64,000 nucleotides of DNA from Bacteroidota bacterium (GCA_018267385.1 JAFDYN010000013.1:1-64000), one strand, 5' to 3'. Shown: positions 41,392 to 51,062, counted from the stretch's first letter. Translations and numbers: made by a program. The notes: generated from the letters alone by a model not told the origin.

Positions 41392-42525
41392 ATGAAAAAG
41401 ATCTGTCTGTCTTTGTTTGTAGTGATTTGTTTCAGTACTGCGCGTGCGCAATATCTGGCTGATAGTTTCAGTTTTGGCGGCGTGATGCGTCAGTATCTGC
41501 TCTATGTACCTCCCTCCTATGATGGATCTCAGGCGGTGCCATTTGTACTGGCGCTGCACGGGCTGGGAGATAACATGAATAATTTCGCGGGCGTACGCTT
41601 CGATCAGGTGGCAGACACGGCCAATTTCATTTTTGCTATCCCGCAAGCGCTCGTGGACAATCAACTGACCGGTAGTACTGCCTGGAATAGTGGGGCTGGT
41701 GCCTTTGGCATTACACTCAACCCTGGTGTGGATGATGTTGGTTTTCTCAATGCACTGATGGATACAGTTTCTGCTTATTATAATATCGATCAGACGCGGC
41801 TATACTCTACGGGCTTCTCCATGGGCGGATTTATGACCAACCGTCTGGGCTGTGAGCTGAATAATCGTATAGCAGCGATAGCGTCTGTGTCTGGTACGAT
41901 CGGCAATGGTATCTCATGCCATCCTTCACGTGTGGTACCGGCTTGTCATTTTCATGGCACGGCAGATCAGACTGTAGCCTACACAGGAAATACCTACGGC
42001 AATGATGCTGAGGCGCTGGTGGCCTATTGGCGTGCACATGATCAGTGTGATACTACAGCTATCATAGACTCAATAGCGCATACTACCAATAATGCTCTGC
42101 GTATCATCCACTATACCTATCCCAATGGTGCTTATGCTTCGGATGTTGAGTTTTACAAAGTAATAGGTGGGCAGCATCAGTGGCTCGGGCCTTCCGGCTA
42201 TGATATCAACTATGCAGTGGAAATATGGAACTTCTTCCGCCGCTACAAATGGGAACCACAGGCGCCAAATGCTATCACAGAAGTAAAGGAAAATGCACTG
42301 CATGTGTATCCTAATCCGTCTACCAGCACACTCCACGTGGATGCTGACGGCAGTCTGTCTTCAGCTAAGGTCACTCTGATGGATGCGATGGGTCGCGTGG
42401 TTTATAGCGGAGACTTTACGGGGCAAGCGATGATCAATACAGGAAATTTTGCAGAGGGGCTTTACATGGTACAGGTGGATGCGGGTAATAGGCATATGGT
42501 GAACCGCGTCGCTATCACCGAGTGA
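41392..42525 (+). CDS. T9SS-exported CE1 / PHB-depolymerase-like esterase
   Basis: A 377-residue secreted esterase of the poly(3-hydroxybutyrate) depolymerase/feruloyl-esterase (CE1) family. Signal peptide 1-19, then VLALHGLGDN (oxyanion region), nucleophile motif GFSMGG (S143), an aspartate in HGTADQTV and the histidine in GGQHQW. A T9SS sorting domain (about 300-377, LHVYPNPSTSTL ... MVQVDAGNR) ends the chain. It probably breaks ester bonds in polymers outside the cell. The promoter-like TATATTTA is two bases before the ATG. It is divergent from the other exported esterase, so the two may act on related substrates. Confidence 0.88.
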   Translation: MKKICLSLFVVICFSTARAQYLADSFSFGGVMRQYLLYVPPSYDGSQAVPFVLALHGLGDNMNNFAGVRFDQVADTANFIFAIPQALVDNQLTGSTAWNSGAGAFGITLNPGVDDVGFLNALMDTVSAYYNIDQTRLYSTGFSMGGFMTNRLGCELNNRIAAIASVSGTIGNGISCHPSRVVPACHFHGTADQTVAYTGNTYGNDAEALVAYWRAHDQCDTTAIIDSIAHTTNNALRIIHYTYPNGAYASDVEFYKVIGGQHQWLGPSGYDINYAVEIWNFFRRYKWEPQAPNAITEVKENALHVYPNPSTSTLHVDADGSLSSAKVTLMDAMGRVVYSGDFTGQAMINTGNFAEGLYMVQVDAGNRHMVNRVAITE

Positions 42526-44218
42526 CAGTATCCTGTATCTTCACTTCTACCTCTAGGTCCCAGTTGCCCTTGAGCGTATATACCTCTTTGAAGTTTATGA
42601 TCTTTTCAGGTTGTAGTTTGTGAAGGATTTCACCTGAGTCCCACTCACCGTTCTTATTGCTGTCTTCTATTGCTTGTAAGTGATAATTGCCTGCAATTAT
42701 ATTCTTCAGTGTTACTTTTCTTTCCTGATTGCCCACGTAGTAGAATGTCGCTACTGCTCTCTGCTGGTCATCGAGTATTTTAAAAATGTAGTGTTTCTCG
42801 GGGTGATCAAATTTCAGCGTCAGCAAAATATTTCCGTAGTTGTCTGTGTTGTCCGTTTGCCAGGAGTAGACCAGCTTCCTATTCCACCAGCCCCACTGAT
42901 CGCAAAAGCTCGAGTCGGGGATCACTAATGAATAGGGCATGCCGGCTGACGGTGTGAAATCAAGATGAAGGTCGCGCTTCGTCTCGGATCCTATAAAGTA
43001 GGTGATGCTGTCTGCTTTTTTGGTCGAATCATTGAGGATATAGAGGCGTTTATTTGTGTCTATTCTGATGACAGGTCGGGATAGATTCAGGATAATCGGT
43101 TTAAAAGGGCTTCGTGTAGGCCGCGAAGCCTGCATTTTGCCAGTAGAATCTTGTTTTATTGACTCAGATTCAATTCTTAATGCATATTGCTTCTTATCAA
43201 AAGTTGTATCTTTATCTAAAGCTCTTAAGTCTACTCTCGCCGTGTCGGTAATGCTGTCGTTAGCAGTTAATATTAATTTTGTTTTTTCTTCATAAACACT
43301 TGAAAACCAATAAATTAGACTGTCTTTACTGCTTTTTACTTCAATCAGGTCATGAGGCTGTAGTATGTCAGCGTCCAAGTTTAACGTTTGGATCGGTGTA
43401 TTATAGGAAATCATAATAGATCCCGGGCCGGTGGCTACTGCATCGGCAAACTTCGGTTTAGCAGTTTTTGATTCGAAGACTATAATGTCCGCATTGAAGC
43501 GTGTGCTATCGGATAGCGATATTAGACTATCCTGAAAGCCTACAAGTTCATTGGCTTGGTCGTAAATATAGTTGAGGTTTTCGTCTTTCAGTGCATAGAT
43601 GTGATAGGCACCGGGTCTTACATTTTCTATTTTGTATGCTCCGGTTTTGTCTGTTTGGCCAAAGTAATATGGCTTAGAGCGTAATATTCCGTCTATGCTA
43701 TCAGCAGGATAGAGGGCTACTATTATGTCCTCGGTCTTGGTGGGTTCTTTTACATTTATGACGTGCCCATATACTGAGGCCGAGTCCAGTTGACTACCCG
43801 TAGCAAATACGAATATGAAATTTTTGAGAATGTTATTCTCGTTATTGTCTTTGATCGCATCACCAAAATTGATCGTGTAGGTGGTACTATCTTTTAGCGG
43901 AGCGGGGAGTTTGATGACGAGATTTTTACCGTTTACCAGGTACTTGACGCTCTTGCTGAGTGGTGGGGAGACAATGATCTCGCTCGGGTCCAAGCTCTGC
44001 ACGATGTACTCGTCGAAGCGTATTTTTATCTGATTCCCTTTATAGTTTATAGCTTTGTTAGCCGGATTGGAGTACTTCACTTTAGGGGGCTTTGTATCCT
44101 TTTTGCCACCCGTTGGCGGTGCTTCATTGGCGCAGGAGGATACAAAGATGAATATGCCTATGGCGATGGCCTGCCATAGAGCACCTACAGTCTTTTTGAG
44201 TGATGTGATAAGGGGCAT
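42515..44218 (-). CDS. Ig-like domain lipoprotein
   Basis: A 567-residue lipoprotein (lipobox FVSSC, C29) starting NEAPPTGGKKDTKPP and followed by a bacterial Ig-like (Big_5) domain with RFDEYIV, at about 50-145. Further beta-rich domains follow, including segments like GAYKIENVRPGAYHIYALKDEN, typical of carboxypeptidase-regulatory-like folds. Such lipoproteins are common in Bacteroidota and are of unknown function. Its stop overlaps the convergent esterase gene by 11 bases. The centre of the gene is AT-richer than the flanks. Confidence 0.85.
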   Translation of the reverse strand: MPLITSLKKTVGALWQAIAIGIFIFVSSCANEAPPTGGKKDTKPPKVKYSNPANKAINYKGNQIKIRFDEYIVQSLDPSEIIVSPPLSKSVKYLVNGKNLVIKLPAPLKDSTTYTINFGDAIKDNNENNILKNFIFVFATGSQLDSASVYGHVINVKEPTKTEDIIVALYPADSIDGILRSKPYYFGQTDKTGAYKIENVRPGAYHIYALKDENLNYIYDQANELVGFQDSLISLSDSTRFNADIIVFESKTAKPKFADAVATGPGSIMISYNTPIQTLNLDADILQPHDLIEVKSSKDSLIYWFSSVYEEKTKLILTANDSITDTARVDLRALDKDTTFDKKQYALRIESESIKQDSTGKMQASRPTRSPFKPIILNLSRPVIRIDTNKRLYILNDSTKKADSITYFIGSETKRDLHLDFTPSAGMPYSLVIPDSSFCDQWGWWNRKLVYSWQTDNTDNYGNILLTLKFDHPEKHYIFKILDDQQRAVATFYYVGNQERKVTLKNIIAGNYHLQAIEDSNKNGEWDSGEILHKLQPEKIINFKEVYTLKGNWDLEVEVKIQDTVTR

Positions 44219-44228
44219 TGTATATGGA

Positions 44229-46091
44229 TTACCGTCCCATATGGACCATCAGCACCGCTATATCTGATGGCGATACACCACTGATACGCTGTGCCTGTCC
44301 CAAGGAGGTGGGTTTTATCTTAGCTAACTTCTGCCGGGCCTCTATAGAGAGCGATTTGAGCTGGCTATAGTCGAAGTTTGTCTCCAGCTTTATGTCTTCC
44401 AGCCTGCTCATTCGGTCTGCTATTTCAGTTTCTTTCTCTATGTAGCCCTCGTACTTCAGCTCTATTTCTGCCGACTCTATGGTCTCTTTGGTGTAGGCCG
44501 ACAGGAGATCCCGCAACGCTGGGATAGCCTGAGACAGCATAAGAAGACCCACATGCGGTCTTGCCAGCACCTTGTCCAGCTTCATTTTTTGCTTCATTTC
44601 GGCGCTTCCTATCTCAGCCAGCACACCATTGACCTCCTCCGGACTTACGCTGTAGCTCCTCACAAATTCGGAAATGACCCTTATGGCCCCTCTTTTTTGC
44701 TGAAGTGCGGTCAGACGATCGTCGTCTGCGAGGCCTATCTGATGGCCTAGTTCTGTCAGGCGGAGATCAGCATTGTCCTGGCGAAGGAGAATGCGATATT
44801 CTGCACGACTGGTAAACATCCTATACGGCTCCTCTGTGCCCTTATTGATCAGGTCATCTATCAGTACACCTATATAGGCGTCATTTCGCTTCAGTATGAG
44901 CGGGGCTGTGTCCTTGGCGGCGTTGTGCGCATTGATACCGGCCATCAGTCCTTGGCAGGCGGCCTCTTCGTAGCCCGTTGTGCCATTGATCTGCCCTGCG
45001 AAGAAAAGGTTCTTCACCAGCTTCGTTTCAAGTGTATTGGAGAGCTGTGTCGGCGGGAAATAATCGTATTCTATAGCATATCCCGGCCTGAACATCCGCA
45101 TATTCTGGAATCCAGGTACTGCCCTGAGCGCGTTATACTGCACGTCTTCGGGCAAGGATGTCGAGAAGCCGTTAACATAGATCTCGACCGTATCCCAACC
45201 TTCTGGTTCTACAAATAGCTGGTGAGACTCCTTCTCAGCAAACCTGTTGATCTTATCCTCCACAGATGGGCAGTATCGCGGTCCAAGGCCCTGAATGCGC
45301 CCGGTGAACATCGGAGATTTGTCAAATCCTGTCTTCAGGATCTCGTGTACACGGTTATTGGTATGGGTGATCCAACAACAGCGCTGCTGTTTTGGCTTGG
45401 GGATATCCTTATAGGAGAAGCTATATATCTCCTCGTCTCCTTCCTGAACCTCCATCCTGCTGTAGTCCAGGCTACGGCCATCTATACGCGGGGGAGTACC
45501 TGTTTTCATGCGGCCCGATTCAAATCCAAGGGCGATTAGCTGTTCTGTGATGCCGGTTGCGGCTTTTTCACCTGCTCTGCCTCCGCCAAAATGCTTTTCG
45601 CCTATATGGATAAGACCATTGAGAAAGGTGCCATTGGTCAGTACGACAGCCTCCCCCTCTATATCCATGCCCATGGAGGTTCTGATACCTTTGACTGCGT
45701 CATTTTTGATCAATAGGCCAGCTACCATATCTTGCCAGAAGTCGACATTTTGGGTTTGCTCCAGCATTTTACGCCATTCTGCCGCGAATAGCATCCTGTC
45801 GTTTTGGGTGCGAGGACTCCACATGGCCGGGCCTTTGGACCGATTGAGCATCCTAAATTGGATCATGCTTTTATCGGCTACTATACCCGAGTACCCTCCC
45901 AGCGCGTCTATTTCGCGTACGATCTGGCCTTTGGCTATACCGCCCATGGCAGGGTTGCAGCTCATCTGGGCAATGGTCTGCATATTCATCGTGACCAGAA
46001 GTACACTGGAGCCCATATTGGCCGCGGCCGCGGCCGCTTCACATCCGGCATGGCCGGCCCCTACTACTATGACGTCGTATTTTTTAAACAT
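44229..46091 (-). CDS. mnmG: tRNA uridine-5-carboxymethylaminomethyl modification enzyme MnmG
   Basis: MnmG (GidA) with MnmE installs the carboxymethylaminomethyl group on the wobble uridine of several tRNAs. The 620-residue product has the FAD motif VVGAGHAGCEAA (8-19), the conserved CNPAMGGIAKG and the C-terminal domain ending in SGVSPSDIAVLMVHMGR. Length and motifs are complete. In many bacteria gidA is next to the origin and parAB; here two perfect parS sites lie immediately upstream, but parA, parB and rsmG are not in the window. A -7 element (46100-46107) ends eight bases before the ATG. Confidence 0.97.
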   Translation of the reverse strand: MFKKYDVIVVGAGHAGCEAAAAAANMGSSVLLVTMNMQTIAQMSCNPAMGGIAKGQIVREIDALGGYSGIVADKSMIQFRMLNRSKGPAMWSPRTQNDRMLFAAEWRKMLEQTQNVDFWQDMVAGLLIKNDAVKGIRTSMGMDIEGEAVVLTNGTFLNGLIHIGEKHFGGGRAGEKAATGITEQLIALGFESGRMKTGTPPRIDGRSLDYSRMEVQEGDEEIYSFSYKDIPKPKQQRCCWITHTNNRVHEILKTGFDKSPMFTGRIQGLGPRYCPSVEDKINRFAEKESHQLFVEPEGWDTVEIYVNGFSTSLPEDVQYNALRAVPGFQNMRMFRPGYAIEYDYFPPTQLSNTLETKLVKNLFFAGQINGTTGYEEAACQGLMAGINAHNAAKDTAPLILKRNDAYIGVLIDDLINKGTEEPYRMFTSRAEYRILLRQDNADLRLTELGHQIGLADDDRLTALQQKRGAIRVISEFVRSYSVSPEEVNGVLAEIGSAEMKQKMKLDKVLARPHVGLLMLSQAIPALRDLLSAYTKETIESAEIELKYEGYIEKETEIADRMSRLEDIKLETNFDYSQLKSLSIEARQKLAKIKPTSLGQAQRISGVSPSDIAVLMVHMGR

Positions 46092-46099
46092 TGAGAGGG

Positions 46100-46107
46100 C
46101 AAAATTA
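46100..46107 (-). promoter_or_regulatory. Predicted mnmG -7 element
   Basis: TAATTTTG on the minus strand is a perfect TAnnTTTG match, eight bases before the ATG, so the mRNA would have almost no leader. Confidence 0.45.
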
Positions 46108-46148
46108 GCTATTACTATTGAGACGGGCTGGATATAACATTATTTCGG

Positions 46149-46180
46149 ATAGCAGATGTTCCACGTGGAACATCTGCTAT
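46149..46180. promoter_or_regulatory. parS: parS site within a 32-base perfect palindrome
   Basis: The core TGTTCCACGTGGAACA (46157-46172) is a perfect match to the parS consensus. The symmetry continues for eight more bases on each side (left ATAGCAGA, right TCTGCTAT), giving a perfect 32-base palindrome. It lies 58 bases upstream of mnmG in a 332-base non-coding gap. Confidence 0.75.
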
Positions 46181-46205
46181 GATGGAACCCGGTTTGCTTG
46201 GCTTT

Positions 46206-46221
46206 TGTTCCACGTGGAACA
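46206..46221. promoter_or_regulatory. parS: parS site, second copy upstream of mnmG
   Basis: TGTTCCACGTGGAACA is again a perfect match, 49 bases centre to centre from the first. The rest of the gap to 46423 shows no gene or other clear element. Confidence 0.75.
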
Positions 46222-46423
46222 ATTTTATCCAAACCCTTATGTTGGCTCAAAACCCGCTCTATTACTAGCTTTAATAGTCTTACTAACAAATTCACAATTG
46301 CTTCAGGAACAGGTTGTCAATAAAATTGCGGCATTCGGGTGTGTCCCGGGTTTTTGGGGATTATTCGGAAAAATTGCCCTTCCAAGAAGGACTCCGTCCA
46401 GTCGAAAAACAAATCCTTCCGGT

Positions 46424-48277
46424 TTATTTGTTATCGGCTTCGAGCCAAGCTTTCCTGATCCTCAGTTGTTCAGGCGATGGGTCTTTTGCAAAGGATAAAA
46501 GGTTGTAGGTGCTGGTTTCTGCCTTAAAGACCTTTGCCTGCAGCGTTTTCTTTTTGGTCTTCCCATTGGCGCCCTTTCTCAGTACCACCATTTTAAATTT
46601 ATCTCCGTCTTTGACTGTCTTGAGCCAATGCGCCCTGAACGCCGCAAAATCGGCCGGAGCCAGCTTTTCTCCATTTACTGACAATATCTCATCGCCCTCG
46701 TGATAGCCCATTGTGCGGCCAAAGGCATTCAGGTTTTTCAGGCTGCTCACTACCAGGCGTTTCGCCTCCGGGTCATAGCCTACCCCAAAGCCACCAAACG
46801 AATAGGAGGATTCTGTTTTGATCTTAATGTAATCTACACCGGCATATCCCAGCACCTCTTTGAACGGCAGAGGCTTGCCCCCGATGACGTGATCCTGCAG
46901 AAACTCCTTGATATCGGGCTGGGTGAGGCTGTAGATCTTGTCAAATAACTCCTGATCCTGAAATGCCCGATCTTTGCCATAGGTCTTGGCCAGGTCGTTG
47001 ATCAGATCCATGAGCCTGTATTTTCCTTCGGAGTTCTTGATCAGCTTCAGATCGAGACACATGGAGATGAGAGCCCCCTTGGCATATACGTTCGTATACT
47101 GGTCTTTGTATTTGTCCAGGGCGCCCAGGCTCAGCGCCGTGAAGGATAGGGAATCATTGAAGCCAAACTGTGCTTCGTTCATTTCCTGCCGTATGGCAGA
47201 GAGGTATTCCTCGGGAGAGATCAGGCCATATCGCACCTGTACAGAGTGGGCATGATACTCTGTCGACCCTTCATACAGCCAGAGGTGCTCGCTCATTTTC
47301 GGATTGTCAAAGTCAAAATTCGCGATCTCTTCAGAGTGGATGTTTAATGGCGTCACTATGTGAAAGAATTCATGTGATGCTACATTTCTGACGGTGGATG
47401 AGAGCGCCTCATCAGTGCCATCTATCAAATAGTACATAGAGCCATAAGAATGCTCCAGCGCTCCATAGCCTCCAGTCAGACCTTCGTGATCTGACAGATA
47501 GATGAGGAAAGAATATTTTGATACGGGTAGTTTGCCTCCCAGGTATTTGCCTTGCGCCTGTAGCAGTGTATCGATCCCTTTGGCTATTCCCGCCGCTGTT
47601 GCAGTTTTGGCAGGAGAGTAGACCGAGATCAGGATATCGCTCTCGCCTATCCGCAGGTGGGCAGTATCAGGTACGGTATACATCACAGGGTTGTCCACTA
47701 CTTCGTTGTAGCTAGGCACGATGTACTGATCTTGCGTTTCACTATTGTCGCGATCTACCAGAGAGGTACTGCCAAAGAATCGGGGTGCATGAGTGATATT
47801 GAGTTCATAGTACAGTTTCGTATGATGGCGGAAGTAGCCGATCATCGTATGAAAATTTAGGACAAAGCAGGTGTCAGGCTGAAAGTCACTACCTGCCGGC
47901 TCAAAAATTGGGTTTTCTGTTTTTGAAGCATGATAGGTATCGCGCACGCGGTACGTGAGCTTGCCCAGCAGATTTGCATTCTGGATCTTCCAGCTATTAG
48001 TGTCTATGCGCGTCACCTCCAGCGTATTTCCCTTGCGGTCAAAGGCCTTGAAATCTTCCACAAAGCGCCCGAAATCATAAATGGAATACGTGCCTGGCAC
48101 CATCTTAGGCAGACTGTATATGATGTCACTCTCGGTGAGTACCGGCGCAGTGACTTCTATGTTGAGCCTGCGGTCTGTCGTTTTGGTGAGGTCTATAGAT
48201 ACGTGGTAAGCATTGTCTGCGGCCAGGGCTGCGATGGCCACATGGAGGACTGATAATAGCAAGGCAAATTTTCTCAT
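46424..48277 (-). CDS. M61 family metallopeptidase with PDZ domain
   Basis: A 617-residue exported peptidase of the M61 glycyl aminopeptidase family. Signal peptide 1-20; an M61 N-terminal beta domain; the zinc motif HEFFH with WLYEGSTEY (third ligand) in the central domain; then a PDZ domain (about 490-590, GVGYDPEAKRLVV ... EGDEILSVNGEKLAP). All zinc ligands are present, so it should be active in the periplasm. It is 332 bases upstream-distant from mnmG on the same strand, separated by the parS pair. Confidence 0.92.
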   Translation of the reverse strand: MRKFALLLSVLHVAIAALAADNAYHVSIDLTKTTDRRLNIEVTAPVLTESDIIYSLPKMVPGTYSIYDFGRFVEDFKAFDRKGNTLEVTRIDTNSWKIQNANLLGKLTYRVRDTYHASKTENPIFEPAGSDFQPDTCFVLNFHTMIGYFRHHTKLYYELNITHAPRFFGSTSLVDRDNSETQDQYIVPSYNEVVDNPVMYTVPDTAHLRIGESDILISVYSPAKTATAAGIAKGIDTLLQAQGKYLGGKLPVSKYSFLIYLSDHEGLTGGYGALEHSYGSMYYLIDGTDEALSSTVRNVASHEFFHIVTPLNIHSEEIANFDFDNPKMSEHLWLYEGSTEYHAHSVQVRYGLISPEEYLSAIRQEMNEAQFGFNDSLSFTALSLGALDKYKDQYTNVYAKGALISMCLDLKLIKNSEGKYRLMDLINDLAKTYGKDRAFQDQELFDKIYSLTQPDIKEFLQDHVIGGKPLPFKEVLGYAGVDYIKIKTESSYSFGGFGVGYDPEAKRLVVSSLKNLNAFGRTMGYHEGDEILSVNGEKLAPADFAAFRAHWLKTVKDGDKFKMVVLRKGANGKTKKKTLQAKVFKAETSTYNLLSFAKDPSPEQLRIRKAWLEADNK

Positions 48278-48316
48278 GATGCGGTTTATATAGTATAAAT
48301 GTGTAAAGTTAAGACT

Positions 48317-48332
48317 GTTTCCACGTGGAAAA
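48317..48332. promoter_or_regulatory. parS-like site (13 of 16)
   Basis: TTTCCACGTGGAAA (48318-48331) is a perfect 14-base palindrome with the parS core CACGTG but lacking the outer GTT/AAC. It lies in the 126-base gap upstream of the M61 peptidase gene. Confidence 0.35.
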
Positions 48333-48403
48333 TGTGCGAAAGGGATAAATTATATGATTGATAATCAATTAATTATATTGGCTTATCGGTTCAAAATCAA
48401 TTT

Positions 48404-49339
48404 TTAAAGTTTGCGCAGTTTTTCCCACATATCCGGCAGCATTTTGATGATCGCAAACTGACGGGAGGCCCGGTGTACCTCTTCTGCCGGTGTGCCGAGG
48501 TAGGTCTTGCCGCCCTCCAGAGATTTGGCTGAGGCACTACTGCCCAGCAGCACAGCCCTATCACCCACAGAAATGTTTTTGCTGAGGGCTGCTTTGCCAT
48601 ATAGTGTCACGTGGTTGCCCACACGGACATTGCCTGCTATGCCCACCTGAGCGCAGAGGATACAGTGCATCCCTACAGTGGCATCATGGCCTATATGTAC
48701 CTGGCTATCCAGTTTGGTGCCTTTTCCCACTACGGTGTCTGCAGATACGCCAGCATCTATAGTGCAGCCGCTGCCTATCTCTACATCGTCATGTATCACT
48801 GCGCGGCCTACGGTATGCATCTTGTCATAGTGTGTACCGCGGCCTTTGTAGTAGAAGGCATCGGCTCCTATCGTACTATTGCCGTGAATGATCACGCGGT
48901 CTCCTATCACGGAGTGGGCATAGATGGTCACATTGGGATAGATGATACAGGCACTGCCTATAGTCACGTGGTCGCCCACATATGCAGAGGGATATATCAC
49001 CGTACCCGGGCCTATCTGCGCAGTCGGGGCTATGTTTGCACCGCTGAAAGTCTGTGGCCGCATGGCGATGGCCAGATCATTATATGCGCGAAATGGATCC
49101 TCAGTATAGAGCAACGTCTTGCCGGCAGGAGCGTCTACTTTCTTATTGATGAAGATAAAGGTAGCGGCAGAGGAGAGCACAAAGTTGTAATACTTCTCAT
49201 GATCCACAAACGTGATATCGCCCGGAGCTACGTTATGTATCTCATTCATACCGGTCACGACGCCTGCCGCACCTCCGATGATCTCTGCTCCTGTCTGTAG
49301 TGCTATCTCTCCGACAGCAATAGGTTTTGGAAACTGCAT
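48404..49339 (-). CDS. UDP-3-O-acylglucosamine N-acyltransferase homologue (LpxD-like)
   Basis: A 311-residue protein with an N-terminal uridine-binding domain (about 1-95) and a left-handed beta helix of hexapeptide repeats (100-290), the layout of LpxD, which adds the second acyl chain in lipid A synthesis. The block QVHIGHDATVG carries the histidine equivalent to the catalytic residue. Several repeat positions depart from typical LpxD, for example GADAFYYKG instead of GADGFGF. No other lpx gene is nearby, so it could be a second LpxD-like enzyme. The ATG at 49339 begins the domain; the frame extension upstream is unsupported. Confidence 0.85.
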   Translation of the reverse strand: MQFPKPIAVGEIALQTGAEIIGGAAGVVTGMNEIHNVAPGDITFVDHEKYYNFVLSSAATFIFINKKVDAPAGKTLLYTEDPFRAYNDLAIAMRPQTFSGANIAPTAQIGPGTVIYPSAYVGDHVTIGSACIIYPNVTIYAHSVIGDRVIIHGNSTIGADAFYYKGRGTHYDKMHTVGRAVIHDDVEIGSGCTIDAGVSADTVVGKGTKLDSQVHIGHDATVGMHCILCAQVGIAGNVRVGNHVTLYGKAALSKNISVGDRAVLLGSSASAKSLEGGKTYLGTPAEEVHRASRQFAIIKMLPDMWEKLRKL

Positions 49340-49440
49340 GTTTCTCAGAATAATGGGCGGCAAGTTAGCCAGAAATAATAAAGGCGCTTTTGGTATCTTT
49401 AAGCATAGGCCACGAGATTGAACTAAAAGGTAAACACAAT

Positions 49441-49929
49441 ATGAATTTTTGGAAAAGTATAGCATTGGCGCTTATCCCAATAGCTGTCATCGCACTGCGG
49501 ATATATCAGCTGAAAAGGCGGGCCGATAAGCAGAGCGAAGATCCACGAGTGGATGATGCAGAGGTATTCCGGCAAAATGCGATCAGAGTGCATGTAGACT
49601 ATGCACTGTGCGTGATCAGAGACAGCAGCTATAGCTATGAGCAGAGTGTGGCCCATGGCCGTGTGGCGGCGATGAATGTGCTGAGCGGCGATGAAATGAG
49701 CAATATAGAGCTGCGTACCCAAAGCCAGCTCCTGCTACAGTATCCGTGCCGCCTGGCAGATGGTGCAGATCGGGTCTACCAGATACCGATATATGGTATG
49801 ACCAAGGATAACTTTGATATGCGGTTTATATCCAATGATATCTACCTCTACATAAGTACGCAAGATCACACACGCTGTATGCTGGATATGGGAGACCGGC
49901 AGATGTGGGGCCAGTGCAAGGAGGTCTAA
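49441..49929 (+). CDS. Hypothetical membrane-anchored protein
   Basis: A 162-residue protein with an N-terminal membrane helix (about 6-22, [17 protein letters not shown]) and a soluble domain of about 120 residues with no recognised family. The soluble part has several histidines and cysteines (C60-region, CMLDMGD, WGQCKE) but no clear motif. The start at 49441 is used; TATCTTTA at 49394-49401 could be its -7 element. gcvT follows after 56 bases. Confidence 0.65.
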   Translation: MNFWKSIALALIPIAVIALRIYQLKRRADKQSEDPRVDDAEVFRQNAIRVHVDYALCVIRDSSYSYEQSVAHGRVAAMNVLSGDEMSNIELRTQSQLLLQYPCRLADGADRVYQIPIYGMTKDNFDMRFISNDIYLYISTQDHTRCMLDMGDRQMWGQCKEV

Positions 49930-49985
49930 AATCAGCCTATAAATCTCAAAAGCATATCTTACATTTGGCCCACTCAAATCAGGAT

Positions 49986-51062
49986 ATGCAAAATACCTCT
50001 CTCACACACATACATCAGACTTTAGGCGCCAAAATGGTTCCTTTTGCAGGCTTTAATATGCCGGTATACTATGCCGGCATCACCCAGGAGCACAATGCTG
50101 TGCGCAATAGCGTGGGGGTATTTGATGTGTCGCACATGGGAGAGTTTATCCTGAGTGGCCCTAAGGCGCTGGACCTGATACAACTGGTCACGACAAACGA
50201 TGCCTCCAAACTGACCGATGGCAAAGTGCAATATTCGTGTATGACCAATGATCAGGGTGGCATAGTGGATGATCTGCTGGTCTATCGCATCAATGCAGAG
50301 AAATACTACCTGGTGGTCAATGCCTCTAACATAGAAAAGGATTGGAACTGGATCAGTAGTCACAATAGCTTTGGCGTAGAAATGGAAAACGTGAGTGCCG
50401 GCACGAGCCTGCTGGCGGTACAGGGTCCGGACGCGATCAAGGCACTGCAGAAACTAACTGATACAGACCTGAGCGCCATACCTTATTACGCCTTTGCTAT
50501 CGGTACCTTTGCCGGCATATCAGATGTGATCATATCCAATACCGGTTATACCGGCTCAGGCGGTTTTGAGCTCTATGTGAAAAATGAGGACGCGGAGAAA
50601 CTGTGGTATGCCGTATTTGAAGCCGGCAATGAATTTGGCATACAGCCGTGTGGCCTCGGCTGCCGCGATACGCTCCGCCTGGAGAAAGCTTTCTGCCTGT
50701 ATGGCAATGATATCAATGACACCACCTCTCCTATCGAGGCTGGCCTCGGTTGGATCACAAAATTCACCAAACCGTTTGTCCACTCTGATTATCACAAGCA
50801 ACTGAAAGAAACAGGAGTGAAGCAAAAGCTAGTGGGCTTTGAGATGATAGACCGCGGCATACCTCGCCAGCACTACAAGATCAAAGACGCAGACGGCAAC
50901 GAGATAGGAGAGGTGACATCAGGCACCCAATCTCCTACCCTCAATAAGGCAATCGGCCTCGGCTATGTCAAAACAGAATTCTCTGCCATAGGCACGGAGA
51001 TATTCATAGATATTCGTAATTCACGGGTCAAAGCAAAAGTGGTCAAGACGCCTTTCCTCTGA
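49986..51062 (+). CDS. gcvT: Aminomethyltransferase, glycine cleavage T protein
   Basis: GcvT releases ammonia from the methylamine carried on GcvH and transfers the one-carbon unit to tetrahydrofolate. The 358-residue product is full length with the opening [20 protein letters not shown], the folate-site segment [23 protein letters not shown] and [18 protein letters not shown]. The ATG at 49986 begins the family's N-terminus; an in-frame start at 49905 would overlap the preceding gene. The other glycine cleavage gene in the window, gcvH, is 39 kb away. No glycine riboswitch is seen upstream. Confidence 0.96.
   Translation: MQNTSLTHIHQTLGAKMVPFAGFNMPVYYAGITQEHNAVRNSVGVFDVSHMGEFILSGPKALDLIQLVTTNDASKLTDGKVQYSCMTNDQGGIVDDLLVYRINAEKYYLVVNASNIEKDWNWISSHNSFGVEMENVSAGTSLLAVQGPDAIKALQKLTDTDLSAIPYYAFAIGTFAGISDVIISNTGYTGSGGFELYVKNEDAEKLWYAVFEAGNEFGIQPCGLGCRDTLRLEKAFCLYGNDINDTTSPIEAGLGWITKFTKPFVHSDYHKQLKETGVKQKLVGFEMIDRGIPRQHYKIKDADGNEIGEVTSGTQSPTLNKAIGLGYVKTEFSAIGTEIFIDIRNSRVKAKVVKTPFL

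Noticed and set aside
46118..46498. 126-residue plus-strand frame across the mnmG upstream gap
   Set aside because: It reads through the parS palindromes and into the M61 gene on the opposite strand; composition is not protein-like.
49905..49985. Upstream in-frame extension of gcvT
   Set aside because: Overlaps the preceding gene and does not resemble the GcvT N-terminus, which begins at the ATG at 49986.
49930..49985. Glycine riboswitch before gcvT
   Set aside because: The gap is only 56 bases and shows no aptamer-like structure; none is seen before gcvH either.
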